A stretch of 64,000 bases of DNA from Lachnospiraceae bacterium (GTDB lineage: Bacteria; Bacillota; Clostridia; Lachnospirales; Lachnospiraceae), in the NCBI GenBank assembly GCA_017479935.1, contig JAFVBO010000096.1:27344-91343 (forward strand), read 5' to 3'. Below are positions 16,535 to 26,399 of the stretch, piece by piece. Position numbers and translations under genes: made by a program. Below the pieces are notes generated by a model that saw nothing but the letters and a program-made list of their open reading frames with translations, made no database searches and was not told the origin of the DNA. Every line of letters begins with the position of its first letter. Within the stretch, counting starts at the first letter, position 1.

Positions 16535-19500
16535 TTAGTAACTACCTGCTGCAAGGCAGGATTTTTCTTTGTGAATTGCGTCACGGATGGAGAAGAAACC
16601 CCATACAGCACAGCTGAGGAGGATCACAATATCCAACAGTATCAATGCGATCTTCCAATACGGCATCGCATAACCATAGACAATGCCCTCACCCATACCG
16701 TTCATGGCATTGGAATTGGCAACTGTGTATAGAATGTTTTTTGTTGCGTTCCGCATGGCGGTGATGTGGGAGGCATTCGCAACAACACCCGAGGTGGATG
16801 GCCTGCCATCCTGCAATAGGACGAGATCCCCGCCTGCGCGGAGCATCTGATCAGCGTACATGTAAGAACCCGTCGCGTAGTCTGTGATAACCATGCCCTT
16901 AAAGCCCCATTCCTTACGGAGCAGTTCTGTTAAGAGTTCATAGCTTCCACCAGCCCAAACCGTGCCAATGCGGTTAAACGAGGACATAATACCTCGGGTT
17001 CCGCCTTTCTTTACTGCATACTCAAAAGGTCGGAAGTAGATTTCGCGCATCGCCTGCTCGTTTAGCCATGTGATCAGTCCGTTGTTGTCACGATCGGTTT
17101 CCTGATCGTTAACTGCAAAGTGTTTCACATAGGTATAAACACCTTTCGACTTTGCTCCGGCAACCACCTCAGCAGCGAGCTTGCCGGAAAGAATGCCATC
17201 TTCGGAATAGTATTCCCAATTGCGTCCTGCAAACTGACTTCGATGAATGTTTACAGCAGGAGCATACCATCCTGAGTAGGTTCTCCCGTCATCGCGCTCA
17301 TTGCCGACCAGCGATTCGTCGCCGATTTTTTCCCCCATCTCTTTTGCCAGTTCTTTATTCCACGTGGCACCGATCACGCATTCTCCTGCGTAAAAGCAGG
17401 TATCATAGACGACGGCAGTGGAATCAATCATGGTCATGAAGTTTGTAAATCCCGCCGGCCCGTCCGGATCGGTCGTTTTCGGCTTGGCGATGTTGGCGAT
17501 CTCTGCTGTGTTGAAGTTTCCCGTTCCGATCAGGTTTGCCATCTGCCTGACGGTGAGCTGGCTGAGGAGTTTCTCCCATTTTTCATCTTCATAGTCGGCT
17601 CCGATCAGGTCGAATAGTTTCAGGGAGGTCTCATCGTAAGTCAGTTCTGTCCGCTGCTGACGAGGACGTTTTGCGCTGTACCACTTCTTATTCTCGTCTA
17701 TTTTGTCTCCCTTGCCGATATACGCGTCCATTGTCATGGATTCTATCAGATCTGCCGAAACGTTGCGGTCTTCTTCCGTGGGTGTCGCAGGAAACGTGCC
17801 CTCCCAATCCGAACGAGACAGATATACCGGAATATGCCCGCTGACATCATCAAACAGGTTTCTGATTTCAGTTCCGGTAGCACTGTCTGTTTGGAACAGG
17901 ATGGTCTCATCCAACAGAAAACGGAACGAGATCCCATTATCCGACCATGCGTCATGAGCATTTCTGCCAATACGAAGGATATACTCTCCGGCGTCCGCCT
18001 CAAATGTTGCCTCCCCATTGCCATTTGCGTCCGAGTAATCATAGGATGCGACAAGAGATAGCGGCATTTCAAGCGTAACAACCTCTGACTCGCCAGGCTG
18101 AAGAAGCGAGGTTTTCATGAAGTCGGTCAACACAACGTGCGCCTTTTCAACGCCGCCGTATACATAAGGAGCGGTAAGATAGAGCTCCACAACGTCCTTG
18201 CCTGCTATGGTGCTTGAAGAACGGTTATCGACTTGAACATCGATAAAGAAGGATTTGGCAGCGTCCTCCTCCGTTAAGGCGGTACCCTCTGGAAGGATAG
18301 ACGCGGTATTTATGCTTTCGCCGAAACGTACCTCTCTGATCTCCCAGTCAAAATCGGCATAACTAAGACCATATCCGAACGGATAGACGACATTCTCTTC
18401 ATACCAGGTTTCACCATCCGTGTAACCTCGTGTTTCATAGTAGCGATAGCCGACAAAAATGCCTTCTTCATAATCGACAAAGTGCGCGTCCTGTTTGGCA
18501 CCATCCACGAGATAGGTGTTGCCCAGTTCGGTGAAATTGGTTGAAAAGTTAAAGTAAGACGGGGTCTTTGTAAAATCCCGTGTGTAGGTGTCTACGAGAC
18601 GTCCGGACGGATTGACCTGACCGACAAGAATTTTACCGAGCGCTTCCATACCGGAGCCACCGGGACTACCGATCCAGATTGCAGCTTTTAAACTGTTCCC
18701 AAATGTGCCGTCTTCAAGAAATCCGAGCTCCATCGAGGTTGAACAGTTGATGATAACGATCACATTCCCGAACAGTTCACAAACCTCGTGCAGCAGCGCT
18801 TTTTCATTGTTGTCAAGCTCAAGATAATGGTCCCCCGCATTCGCGCCTTCCACAGCCGCGCCGCTGTTTGTCTGCATTGTCCGCGGAAGGTCGTAGCCTT
18901 CACCGCCGATACGGGAAATGACCACAATCGCTGCATCACTGTATTCGCCCACCATGGACTCAATACTGCCGTCATATTCAGCAAGTGCCAGCTCGCCTGT
19001 TGCGATGCCTGTCGGCTTATCACCCATGCTTGGGCTTGAAGGACGTCCTTTTCCTTGTGATGCTTTGCCCTCATAGAAACTCTTAAGTACAGGATTATAA
19101 GCTATCCCCGCACTTTCCAGGCTCTGATACAGATCGGTTACGTTGGAGGTGGACTTGGCGCTTGACCCGCTCCCCCCGTATACGAGATTAACTGAATTCA
19201 TGCCAAAGACACTGATTTTCGCGCTTGCGGCAATTGGCAGAAATCCGTCGTTTTTGAGAAGGACGAACCCTTCCTCGCAGATCCGCTCGTTCAGTTCGTT
19301 GGCTGCGGCAAGCGCATCGGCCTTGGATTCGATCCCTTCGCTCAATTTGTAATATTGTGCTTTTTCCGGATCGCCGCTTATCAAAACACGTCGCTCCTCA
19401 CCAAACACAGTATTCATGGTATTATTTAAAAATGGTACCTGCGTTACGACAAGGGAGACAGTCAAAAAGAAGACGATCAGCGCGATGGAGGTTGCCATCC

Positions 19501-19561
19501 ACACGCGGGTATGCTTCCAAGCATAGACGATGCCCTTTCCGATTATTTGGAAATATTTCAT
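16535..19561 (-). CDS. GH3 glycoside hydrolase, reversed domain order, anchored by both ends (GH3-2)
   Basis: 1008 residues: basic N-terminus and membrane helix (~18-42), alpha/beta sandwich (~85-350), fibronectin-III-like region (~430-560), TIM barrel (~640-950) and a C-terminal helix (IALILLDIVILLSCAVW) with a basic tail. The barrel carries SQFAGRNWEYYSEDG, KHFAVNDQETDRD and the predicted nucleophile Asp894 in VITDYATGS. All catalytic landmarks are kept. It starts 13 bases after the Ig-repeat lipoprotein and ends an operon with it, and perhaps with GH3-3. The helices at both ends imply that the ~950-residue enzyme sits as a loop outside the membrane. Substrate unknown. Confidence 0.9.
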   Translation of the reverse strand: MKYFQIIGKGIVYAWKHTRVWMATSIALIVFFLTVSLVVTQVPFLNNTMNTVFGEERRVLISGDPEKAQYYKLSEGIESKADALAAANELNERICEEGFVLLKNDGFLPIAASAKISVFGMNSVNLVYGGSGSSAKSTSNVTDLYQSLESAGIAYNPVLKSFYEGKASQGKGRPSSPSMGDKPTGIATGELALAEYDGSIESMVGEYSDAAIVVISRIGGEGYDLPRTMQTNSGAAVEGANAGDHYLELDNNEKALLHEVCELFGNVIVIINCSTSMELGFLEDGTFGNSLKAAIWIGSPGGSGMEALGKILVGQVNPSGRLVDTYTRDFTKTPSYFNFSTNFTELGNTYLVDGAKQDAHFVDYEEGIFVGYRYYETRGYTDGETWYEENVVYPFGYGLSYADFDWEIREVRFGESINTASILPEGTALTEEDAAKSFFIDVQVDNRSSSTIAGKDVVELYLTAPYVYGGVEKAHVVLTDFMKTSLLQPGESEVVTLEMPLSLVASYDYSDANGNGEATFEADAGEYILRIGRNAHDAWSDNGISFRFLLDETILFQTDSATGTEIRNLFDDVSGHIPVYLSRSDWEGTFPATPTEEDRNVSADLIESMTMDAYIGKGDKIDENKKWYSAKRPRQQRTELTYDETSLKLFDLIGADYEDEKWEKLLSQLTVRQMANLIGTGNFNTAEIANIAKPKTTDPDGPAGFTNFMTMIDSTAVVYDTCFYAGECVIGATWNKELAKEMGEKIGDESLVGNERDDGRTYSGWYAPAVNIHRSQFAGRNWEYYSEDGILSGKLAAEVVAGAKSKGVYTYVKHFAVNDQETDRDNNGLITWLNEQAMREIYFRPFEYAVKKGGTRGIMSSFNRIGTVWAGGSYELLTELLRKEWGFKGMVITDYATGSYMYADQMLRAGGDLVLLQDGRPSTSGVVANASHITAMRNATKNILYTVANSNAMNGMGEGIVYGYAMPYWKIALILLDIVILLSCAVWGFFSIRDAIHKEKSCLAAGSY

Positions 19562-19573
19562 AAGGCGCTCCTA

Positions 19574-21049
19574 TTATTTCAGGTTTGAGACAACGGGCCG
19601 CCAGCCGATCCTGGCATCGCCGGTTTCAGTCAGTTCGATGTAGTCAAAGATCGGTCCCTTTGCCTTCATTGTGCCTTCCGGCAGAGGCTCGTTGTAAGGA
19701 TTATTCTCAGCGGTCAGTTCAAATACCTCGAACGCGATCGTATTGTCGCCCTCTTTCACTTGGATTGTTCCGATCTTGACGCTCATAAAGTCTTTTGTTG
19801 TCGCATCGTCATCCGGATCATCCAGGACAAACGGATCGTAATCGATCACTTCGCCGTTAACCTTTATGCCAAGCAGAGACGGATTAAAAATGATATAACC
19901 CAGCTCAGAGCCAATCCGCAGATTGAGCACAGCATCAGTCGCTTTGTCGGACGTGAATTCAAATATGAACGAAACGGATTTGTGCAGATACCCAAGAGCA
20001 TGGTTGTTGCTGACCTCAATGTCTCCGAAATCACGCTGCGGCTGAATCATGTTTTTACCCTGTGGACTGGAAGAATAACCGGATCCTGTCAGAGCGGTGA
20101 CATCGATGTATTCAGCCTCGAACCTTGTGGTTTCCACATATTGGTCATAGACATGCAGCCACACATTTACAGTCACGGAGTCACAGCCTTCAGCGGAGGC
20201 AATGATCTGGAAGCGCATGGAACCAACCGTAGAAGTTGAAGGAGTACCGGAAATCATGCCAAGTTCTTTATCGAAGGACAGACCTTTGGGCAAGCCTACT
20301 CCGTTGATATACTTGATCTTATACTGGATATTCGGAGTACCGTATGCCTTGGCAACGCTCTGGATATACTCTTCGCCAACGAGCCCATCAGGGAGCGTGA
20401 ATTCTTCGAAAACAATTCTTCCGAGATCATCAGGCAGCTGCTTTTCGCCCTCCGCGATAGTCAGGGAAAATTGTGTTTCCACCGGATCAAAGCCTTCGGC
20501 GGAGGCTGTCAGGACAAAGTCTGCTGGCCCTGCATTTTCTGGCGTGCCGGACAAGCGGCCGGTTTCAGCATCCAATGTTAAGCCGAAGGGCAGGACAGAA
20601 CCGTCCTTTAAAGCGTAGCGAATACCATCCGCGCCTTCTGCGGTGCCGAGATACTGTACGTATGGCTCACCCACAACCGCCTCGTCAAGCTGTTTTGCGG
20701 GAAATGTCAGCGTACCTTTTTCAATCAGCAGGGAAAACTCCGCCGACTGTTCCGTGTCATCATTGAACGCAACAATAGTGAAGGTAAACGAACCGGCTTC
20801 CCGGGGCGTTCCTTGTATTTTACCACTGTCGTCGATGGAAAGCCCTTTCGGAAGATCGGAGGAGTAGTCCAGCTCATAATACACATTTGCTTCATCAATG
20901 GAAACATCTCCTGAATATGCCGCACCGATCTTTCCGGAAGGTAATTCTTTCCCTTCAAACGAAAACCCCTTGCTGCTGCCACAGGCGCACAACGCCAATA
21001 AACAAGCGATGGAAACAAATCCTAGAATTACATTTTTGATCATATTCAT
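19574..21049 (-). CDS. Lipoprotein with three putative Ig (He_PIG) repeats and a C-terminal carbohydrate-binding-like domain
   Basis: 491 residues. Lipoprotein signal with LCAC (Cys23). Three repeats follow (~30-110, ~112-200, ~208-300), each with the PxGLxxD...G.IxGTP pattern of He_PIG domains (LPKGLSIDDSGKIQGTP is the first). The last ~190 residues, beginning ETTRFEAEYIDV, look like a beta-sandwich of the CBM6/CBM35 kind. It probably displays a glycan-binding surface next to the two GH3 enzymes, between which it is encoded. No catalytic domain is seen. The C-terminal assignment is by general pattern only. Confidence 0.8.
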   Translation of the reverse strand: MNMIKNVILGFVSIACLLALCACGSSKGFSFEGKELPSGKIGAAYSGDVSIDEANVYYELDYSSDLPKGLSIDDSGKIQGTPREAGSFTFTIVAFNDDTEQSAEFSLLIEKGTLTFPAKQLDEAVVGEPYVQYLGTAEGADGIRYALKDGSVLPFGLTLDAETGRLSGTPENAGPADFVLTASAEGFDPVETQFSLTIAEGEKQLPDDLGRIVFEEFTLPDGLVGEEYIQSVAKAYGTPNIQYKIKYINGVGLPKGLSFDKELGMISGTPSTSTVGSMRFQIIASAEGCDSVTVNVWLHVYDQYVETTRFEAEYIDVTALTGSGYSSSPQGKNMIQPQRDFGDIEVSNNHALGYLHKSVSFIFEFTSDKATDAVLNLRIGSELGYIIFNPSLLGIKVNGEVIDYDPFVLDDPDDDATTKDFMSVKIGTIQVKEGDNTIAFEVFELTAENNPYNEPLPEGTMKAKGPIFDYIELTETGDARIGWRPVVSNLK

Positions 21050-21070
21050 CTTTATAATCTCCGATCTTCC

Positions 21071-21109
21071 AATAGGGTAGAGAAAGGCACAGCCTTACTC
21101 TACCCTATT
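21071..21109. other. Hairpin with 12-bp perfect arms between GH3-3 and the lipoprotein gene
   Basis: AATAGGGTAGAG (21071-21082) pairs with CTCTACCCTATT (21098-21109). No U-tract follows on the minus strand. Next to it are near-direct repeats GAACCCTAATTG and GAACCCTATTTG (21122-21172). It could set different levels of GH3-3 and downstream genes by attenuation or RNA processing. Confidence 0.6.
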
Positions 21110-21163
21110 GCGGGCTGCTTGAACCCTAATTGCAATGTTTCAAGTTCAAATGGACAGTGAACC

Positions 21164-24100
21164 CTATTTGTTTACAGTTATGGAATAATAGGTGACACTG
21201 ATAATAGCATCTTCCGCGTCGAAAGCAGTTACGGTAAAGCCGTACTCACCTGCGCTCATTTCCACAACATTGCCTCTGCGGTCAAGCGATGTGAAGTCAC
21301 CGCTTATCATGCCGGTTTCAGCATTGAGGGCAAGTCCGCTCGGCAGATTGCTTACTGCATAGCGAACACCGCCGTCTTTGGATACATCGTAGGTGGCTGC
21401 TGTACCAACCGTGCCGCTCTCAAGTTCTGCAGTTTCGCTGATGATGGACAGGCTGAAGAAATTCGTGGTCAGAGACGTCCACTCCTCGCCCGGGAGGATA
21501 TCGCCGTCTGCGACACAGATACCGATTAAGTAGGATTTTCCGAGGTACTCCTGCCCAAGTGTGCCCTCAATCACACCTTTTTCGGCATCGAAGATTAATC
21601 CATCCGGAAGCTTTCCGAGTGTCTTTCCGTCGGACTTGACCTTGAAGAGGATATACTTGACATCGGTAAGATCCGGATCTGCAACTACGAATTCGACTGC
21701 CTCATCTGCCTTAGCAAGCAGCGGAGCGCCAGAGGAGATGTTTGCGGACGAGGTCTTAAAAACTCCGATATCATAATCGTATAAGGAAACGGAATGTCCG
21801 TTCAGGATGCAGGCGGTGTTCGCCATCACATACAGCGAACGTTTCGTGCAATCGCGCAGTGCCCACAGCATTGTCGGGGTCAAAGCTTCTTCTGTGGTGG
21901 TCAGTTCCTGTACCTTTCTTGCTACGTCAATACCGTCTTCCGGCATCTTATAGGCTGCTGCCCAACCGTCAAGACTCAGGTCATTTCCTGCACGGATCTC
22001 CTGTGCGGTGTTCATGTAATTGGCCGCCTGGCTCGTTCCGGCTGCATCGGTGATGTAAATACCCTTCCATCCCCACTCATCACGAGGAATTTCCGTCAGC
22101 AGTTCATAGCTTGCGCCTGCCCAGTCAAAACCAACGCGATTGAAAGAAGTCATCATGCCCAGGCAGTTTCCCTTCTTGACAGCCAACTCGAAAGGCCGCA
22201 GATAAATCTGACGGATTGTCTGTTCATTCGCCCATGTTGCAACGGCGGTGTAATCGCGGTCGGTCTCTTGATCATTCAAAGCGTAGTGTTTGATAAACGT
22301 GACCATGCCCTTATCCTGTGCACCTTTACAAACCGCTGCATTCATAAGTCCCGCAAATCTGCCGTCTTCGGAGTAGTACTGGCCATTTCTACCGGAGAAC
22401 GGTGTCCGGTGGGTGTTTGCACCTGGTGCGTACCAGCCCAAGATCTTCGACCAGAGACCGAATTCGCCGTTGAGTTCGCCGTCACGATACGCAAGATCTT
22501 TGTTCCATGTGGCCGACAGGCTGATCTGGTTTCCAAGCGCCATTGTATCGCCATTTGACATTCTGCGCAGCTGCAGATACGCATAGGAGGTTTCTCCGAC
22601 GCGGCCCGGACCGTCGCCCTGACTGATGTCAGGAATACCAAGGGCAAGATCCTGGTTCCAGTTGAAGGTTGTGATAATGTGGTTAACCATCTGCGCAACC
22701 GTAAACTGCTCCATATACGTATCCCACATCGGGTCATCATAATCCTTGCCGATCAGATCCTTCAGCTGGATCGGAGCGGGATTATCTGCTGTGTAGCGGT
22801 CCTCCCATGCACGAACGGAAGGCGCAATTTCGCGGTACCAGGGTGCTTTACCCGGATTACCGTTTTCATCTGGATAACGGGGGTTTGCTTCGTCATAAGC
22901 AGGGTCTGTAATATAGGTGGATGTTGCCTTGTCGGTATCGATAAGCGGCATCTGGAAATTGTCCAGCCACTCTTCTTCTTTAACAAGTTCCGCAGTGCCT
23001 TTTTTCAGGTACTTCGGGGTAACATCCGTATCATCAGCGGTCCAGTTCTGCCCGTTGTGGGTCGCTCGATATTCCGCTGCCCAGAACGGGTCAAGCGTCG
23101 TATCATTCTCTACATCGAACCAAAGCGGTCTCGACGGCCAGGTGCCTTCCCAGTCCGCGCGGGACAGGGTACGGCCTTCCATTTCTTCACTGATATAGTC
23201 GAACCGGTTCTGGACATCCTTCCCGCTTGCATCGTCCGTGCCAAACAGATAGCCATTCTCCGGGATGCTATAGGACTGTGACAGAGCAGCGTCATCGCTC
23301 CAGGAATGAGCATTGCGGGAGATATAAAACTTGTATTCTCCGCCATCCAGTTCCCAACCGGTAAATCCGTTCCTGTTTGCATCATTGTAGTCATAAGAAG
23401 CCATTTCACGAATGTCGATGGTGAGTGTTACGATTTCACTTTCGCCGGGCTGTAAAAGCTTCGTTTTTGCAAAATCCGCGAACTCCACCTTGGCTTTTTC
23501 GATTTGGCCAGTGTAGTACGGTGCTTCATAGAAAAGCTCTACAACGTCTTTTCCGGCAACATCGCCGGTATTGGTGACCTTCACTTCAACCGTGTAGGTA
23601 TCATCTTCCGCAAGTACGGCACTTTCTTCGGGAGAAACACTTGCGATTTCCCAGTCAAAAGTTGTGTAACTAAGACCATAACCGAACGGACGGACAACCG
23701 CGTTGTTGTACCAATCTTCACCGTCAGTAAAACCTCGCGTTTCGTAGTAATGGTAACCGAGATAAATCCCCTCCTCATAGGAAACCTCATAATACGGATT
23801 ATCCCAATAATCGGTGTAAACAAGGCCGCTGTCCAGAGTGTACTGGTTACCAAGTGCACCTGTGCGATCCGCGATCTGACCGACAAGGTTGTTGGCAAAG
23901 TTTTCCCAAGTGGGATCCTCTTTGAAATCGGCATAGAGCATATCAACAGTCCGGCCGGACGGGTTGACAGAACCGTTTAAAACACTTCCGACTGCAGTCG
24001 TTTTTGCAACACCGTAATTCCAGATACAGCCGCGGATTTTGGAATACTTCTCCATATTCAGCTGCGGAAGTTCCATCGCACGGTCAGAAGCAATCACGAT

Positions 24101-24790
24101 GATGATGTTGTCAAAACGGTCGTCCTCCTGGAGCATATCGAGAATACCGATTTCGAAATCATCGAGTTCGAGATAGTGATCGAAAGCGTTCGAGTGGCCG
24201 CGCGAACCGACGGGGTTCCACTCCTCAATACCGAGCATATCGTTTTCGATGACTTCACGGGTCGGATAGCCTTCCTGGAATGCCGCCCGGGCATTGTCAT
24301 TTCCTTCGCCCCCTGAGCGGGCAAGCACCACGATCGCTGCGCCGTTGTACGTATCGAATGAACCCATGACATCCACGTTTGCCTTATAATCGGCCGGATC
24401 GACCTGCGTGCTCGGGCTGAGGATAGTGGACCCTCTCGGTGCCGCCGGGATCAGGATGCTTTGTTCAAAATCGGAGAGTACGGGGTTGACCTCGAAACCT
24501 GCCCCTGCAATGGCGGCATAGTAGCCGGATGATTCCTTTCCGAAAACGCTGACCCTCGTATTTGCCGCAAGCGGAAGCGAATGATCTTCGTTTTTCAGCA
24601 GAATGATAGAGTCGTTGGAGATTTCCTCTGCAAGAAGATCTCCCGCAGCGATGACCTCGTCAATGTTGCCGTAGTCCGAGGTAAACGTTTTGGCGTTTGT
24701 GTCATTCTGTACTCCGGCCGCACTGACGACGTTCGACGACAAGGCGAGACATAGCAACAGATTGACAATTCTCTTGTTGTTGACTTTCAT
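21164..24790 (-). CDS. Secreted GH3 glycoside hydrolase, reversed domain order, with two C-terminal Ig-like repeats (GH3-3)
   Basis: 1208 residues. A signal peptide (MKVNNKRIVNLLLCLALSS..., cut after ~25) replaces the membrane helix of its paralogues. Order: alpha/beta sandwich (~45-330), fibronectin-III-like (~400-510), a ~130-residue insert, TIM barrel (~700-1000) with SGRNGQYYSEDG, KHYALNDQETDRD and predicted nucleophile Asp915 in YITDAAGTS, then two He_PIG-like repeats with LPDGLIFDAEKGVIEGT and LPSGLALNAETGMISG. No C-terminal helix follows. Start 24790 has AGGAGG seven bases upstream; the frame extends to 24883 without a better site. The Ig repeats match those of the neighbouring lipoprotein, suggesting joint function. 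Confidence 0.9.
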   Translation of the reverse strand: MKVNNKRIVNLLLCLALSSNVVSAAGVQNDTNAKTFTSDYGNIDEVIAAGDLLAEEISNDSIILLKNEDHSLPLAANTRVSVFGKESSGYYAAIAGAGFEVNPVLSDFEQSILIPAAPRGSTILSPSTQVDPADYKANVDVMGSFDTYNGAAIVVLARSGGEGNDNARAAFQEGYPTREVIENDMLGIEEWNPVGSRGHSNAFDHYLELDDFEIGILDMLQEDDRFDNIIIVIASDRAMELPQLNMEKYSKIRGCIWNYGVAKTTAVGSVLNGSVNPSGRTVDMLYADFKEDPTWENFANNLVGQIADRTGALGNQYTLDSGLVYTDYWDNPYYEVSYEEGIYLGYHYYETRGFTDGEDWYNNAVVRPFGYGLSYTTFDWEIASVSPEESAVLAEDDTYTVEVKVTNTGDVAGKDVVELFYEAPYYTGQIEKAKVEFADFAKTKLLQPGESEIVTLTIDIREMASYDYNDANRNGFTGWELDGGEYKFYISRNAHSWSDDAALSQSYSIPENGYLFGTDDASGKDVQNRFDYISEEMEGRTLSRADWEGTWPSRPLWFDVENDTTLDPFWAAEYRATHNGQNWTADDTDVTPKYLKKGTAELVKEEEWLDNFQMPLIDTDKATSTYITDPAYDEANPRYPDENGNPGKAPWYREIAPSVRAWEDRYTADNPAPIQLKDLIGKDYDDPMWDTYMEQFTVAQMVNHIITTFNWNQDLALGIPDISQGDGPGRVGETSYAYLQLRRMSNGDTMALGNQISLSATWNKDLAYRDGELNGEFGLWSKILGWYAPGANTHRTPFSGRNGQYYSEDGRFAGLMNAAVCKGAQDKGMVTFIKHYALNDQETDRDYTAVATWANEQTIRQIYLRPFELAVKKGNCLGMMTSFNRVGFDWAGASYELLTEIPRDEWGWKGIYITDAAGTSQAANYMNTAQEIRAGNDLSLDGWAAAYKMPEDGIDVARKVQELTTTEEALTPTMLWALRDCTKRSLYVMANTACILNGHSVSLYDYDIGVFKTSSANISSGAPLLAKADEAVEFVVADPDLTDVKYILFKVKSDGKTLGKLPDGLIFDAEKGVIEGTLGQEYLGKSYLIGICVADGDILPGEEWTSLTTNFFSLSIISETAELESGTVGTAATYDVSKDGGVRYAVSNLPSGLALNAETGMISGDFTSLDRRGNVVEMSAGEYGFTVTAFDAEDAIISVTYYSITVNK

Positions 24791-24931
24791 ATGATTTCCT
24801 CCTGTTTTAATTTGGGGCAATCCTGCCCTTGAAGTCACCGGGAGCATACAAAAAACAGAAGGGTCCTTCAACCGCAACAGCATTTTCGGTTACTGAAACC
24901 ACAAAATCCGTAAAATACGGCAGCATATGGT

Positions 24932-24972
24932 GCAAAGTCGCCCGCCATCAAAAAGGTGGCGGGCGACTTTGC
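24932..24972. other. Strong hairpin upstream of GH3-3
   Basis: GCAAAGTCGCCCGCCA pairs with TGGCGGGCGACTTTGC around a nine-base loop (16-bp stem). It lies about 140 bases before the GH3-3 start and has no U-tract on the minus strand. It may be in the GH3-3 leader or be a second terminator after TCS2. Confidence 0.6.
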
Positions 24973-24984
24973 GTTCATATAAAA

Positions 24985-25010
24985 GCGCTCCGCTTTATAC
25001 GACGGAGCGC
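24985..25010 (-). terminator. Two-way terminator after histidine kinase 2
   Basis: GCGCTCCG/CGGAGCGC stem with a ten-base loop, an A run before and TGTTTTTG after on the plus strand. It lies about 85 bases after the kinase stop, separating the TCS2 operon from GH3-3. Confidence 0.8.
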
Positions 25011-25095
25011 CTGTTTTTGTTTCCGATACAGTAAGACACAGCTTTGCATGTCGGCTTTCTTATATTGTGGCACACCCATAAGGCTGCATGGAACT

Positions 25096-26394
25096 CTATT
25101 CTATAGCCGGCATGGGCATGATGATGTCGGTATAGAAGATGTTATCCATTGTTCGGAGTGTACAGCTGCCGTTATACTTTGCGGCAATCATAAGAAGCGA
25201 GCGAGTCCCGAATCCGTGATAATCCCGATTATTTTTTGTCGTTTGAGGTATTCCGTCAATAAATTTCGGCGCGATATCATAATAGTTTTCGCTATGAATA
25301 AAGATAAAATTATTCTTTTCGTTCACCGTTAAGGAGATCAGCCTGTTTTCTACCGGGAGTATTTCCGTCGCTTCAATTGCGTTATCCAGAATATTTCCAA
25401 ATAACGAATAAATGTCCTGCTCGGCTATAAATTGCAGTTTTCCGCCATCCGCAAGGCAGGTCAGCTGGATATTCTTATTCAGACAGGCATAGCTTTTCAT
25501 TGTCAGTACCGTATCGAGCGCGGCATTTCCTGTGTGGAAATAGGAATCGTATCCATCGATTGCCTGCCGCATATCCTTCATGCTGTCCTTCCCGAATTGT
25601 CGCTCCAGGATATGCAACTGATGCTTTAGATCATGATATTTCACATTGATCACATCCATCGTGTCACGTTCTCGCCGATATTGCTCAGCCTCATGGTACA
25701 AGAGCTGCTTTAATAAGTCGCGTTCTGACTTCATATTCTGGTAGCCGATTTGATAAAATTCGATGAAAAGGCCCATTACACCCGCTATGATCGAGTATGA
25801 AGAAAGATAAAAGCGCAGGATGGCATATTTTTCACCTCTTGCCTCCATGTTGGCGAAACTGTTCAGATAAATCGCAGAGAGGATAACCAGTAGCGTTATG
25901 ATAATCTGCATCTTGCTGCCGTGCTCAATCATCGCGATATCCATTTTCCGAATCGCAAGGTAATAAACAAACACATAAACCGCTGTTCGCACAAAAATTG
26001 TCAGTACTGCGGACAGCGGAAACTCAGGTGAGGCCACAGCCGCCAATTCAAGGTAAAGTCGCTGGCTTATATGCTCCATACAGTATGCCGCAGTCACGCA
26101 AAACAATGCCTGCCAGTTGCTGCATACATGCGCGAACCGAAGCAGCAGCATTGTAAAAGCAAACACCAACAGACAGTTTGAGTTTCTAAGAAACAGTCTA
26201 AGAGGATTCATCAATCCCGCGTTAATGATCAGCTGATCATAAAGATGGCTTAAAAGCAGTATCACGAAACTGCCGATCAGGACGCGGAGCCAATATTTCT
26301 TTTTTCTGGGAAACTTAAAGGAAACCATAATCGCTGCTACTAAAATGGCACCAACATAGGTGACGGTTCCCCAAATGAGTTTTATCCATTCCAT
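25096..26394 (-). CDS. GHKL-type sensor histidine kinase, AgrC/NatK-like (TCS2)
   Basis: 432 residues with six to seven hydrophobic helices in the first ~205, then the kinase core: likely phospho-acceptor His254 in VKYHDLKHQ, N-box NILDNAIEAT and a GFGTRSL loop. Its layout matches TCS1 kinase closely (FHTGNAALDTV versus INTGNQVLDVI; SLFGNILDNAIEA versus SLFGNLIDNAIEA), so the two are paralogues. G+C is low here (25 of 60 in the line at 25741). It overlaps no gene and starts five bases after the regulator stop. The signal is unknown; the helices suggest a membrane or peptide ligand. Confidence 0.93.
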   Translation of the reverse strand: MEWIKLIWGTVTYVGAILVAAIMVSFKFPRKKKYWLRVLIGSFVILLLSHLYDQLIINAGLMNPLRLFLRNSNCLLVFAFTMLLLRFAHVCSNWQALFCVTAAYCMEHISQRLYLELAAVASPEFPLSAVLTIFVRTAVYVFVYYLAIRKMDIAMIEHGSKMQIIITLLVILSAIYLNSFANMEARGEKYAILRFYLSSYSIIAGVMGLFIEFYQIGYQNMKSERDLLKQLLYHEAEQYRRERDTMDVINVKYHDLKHQLHILERQFGKDSMKDMRQAIDGYDSYFHTGNAALDTVLTMKSYACLNKNIQLTCLADGGKLQFIAEQDIYSLFGNILDNAIEATEILPVENRLISLTVNEKNNFIFIHSENYYDIAPKFIDGIPQTTKNNRDYHGFGTRSLLMIAAKYNGSCTLRTMDNIFYTDIIMPMPAIE

Positions 26395-26399
26395 ACACT

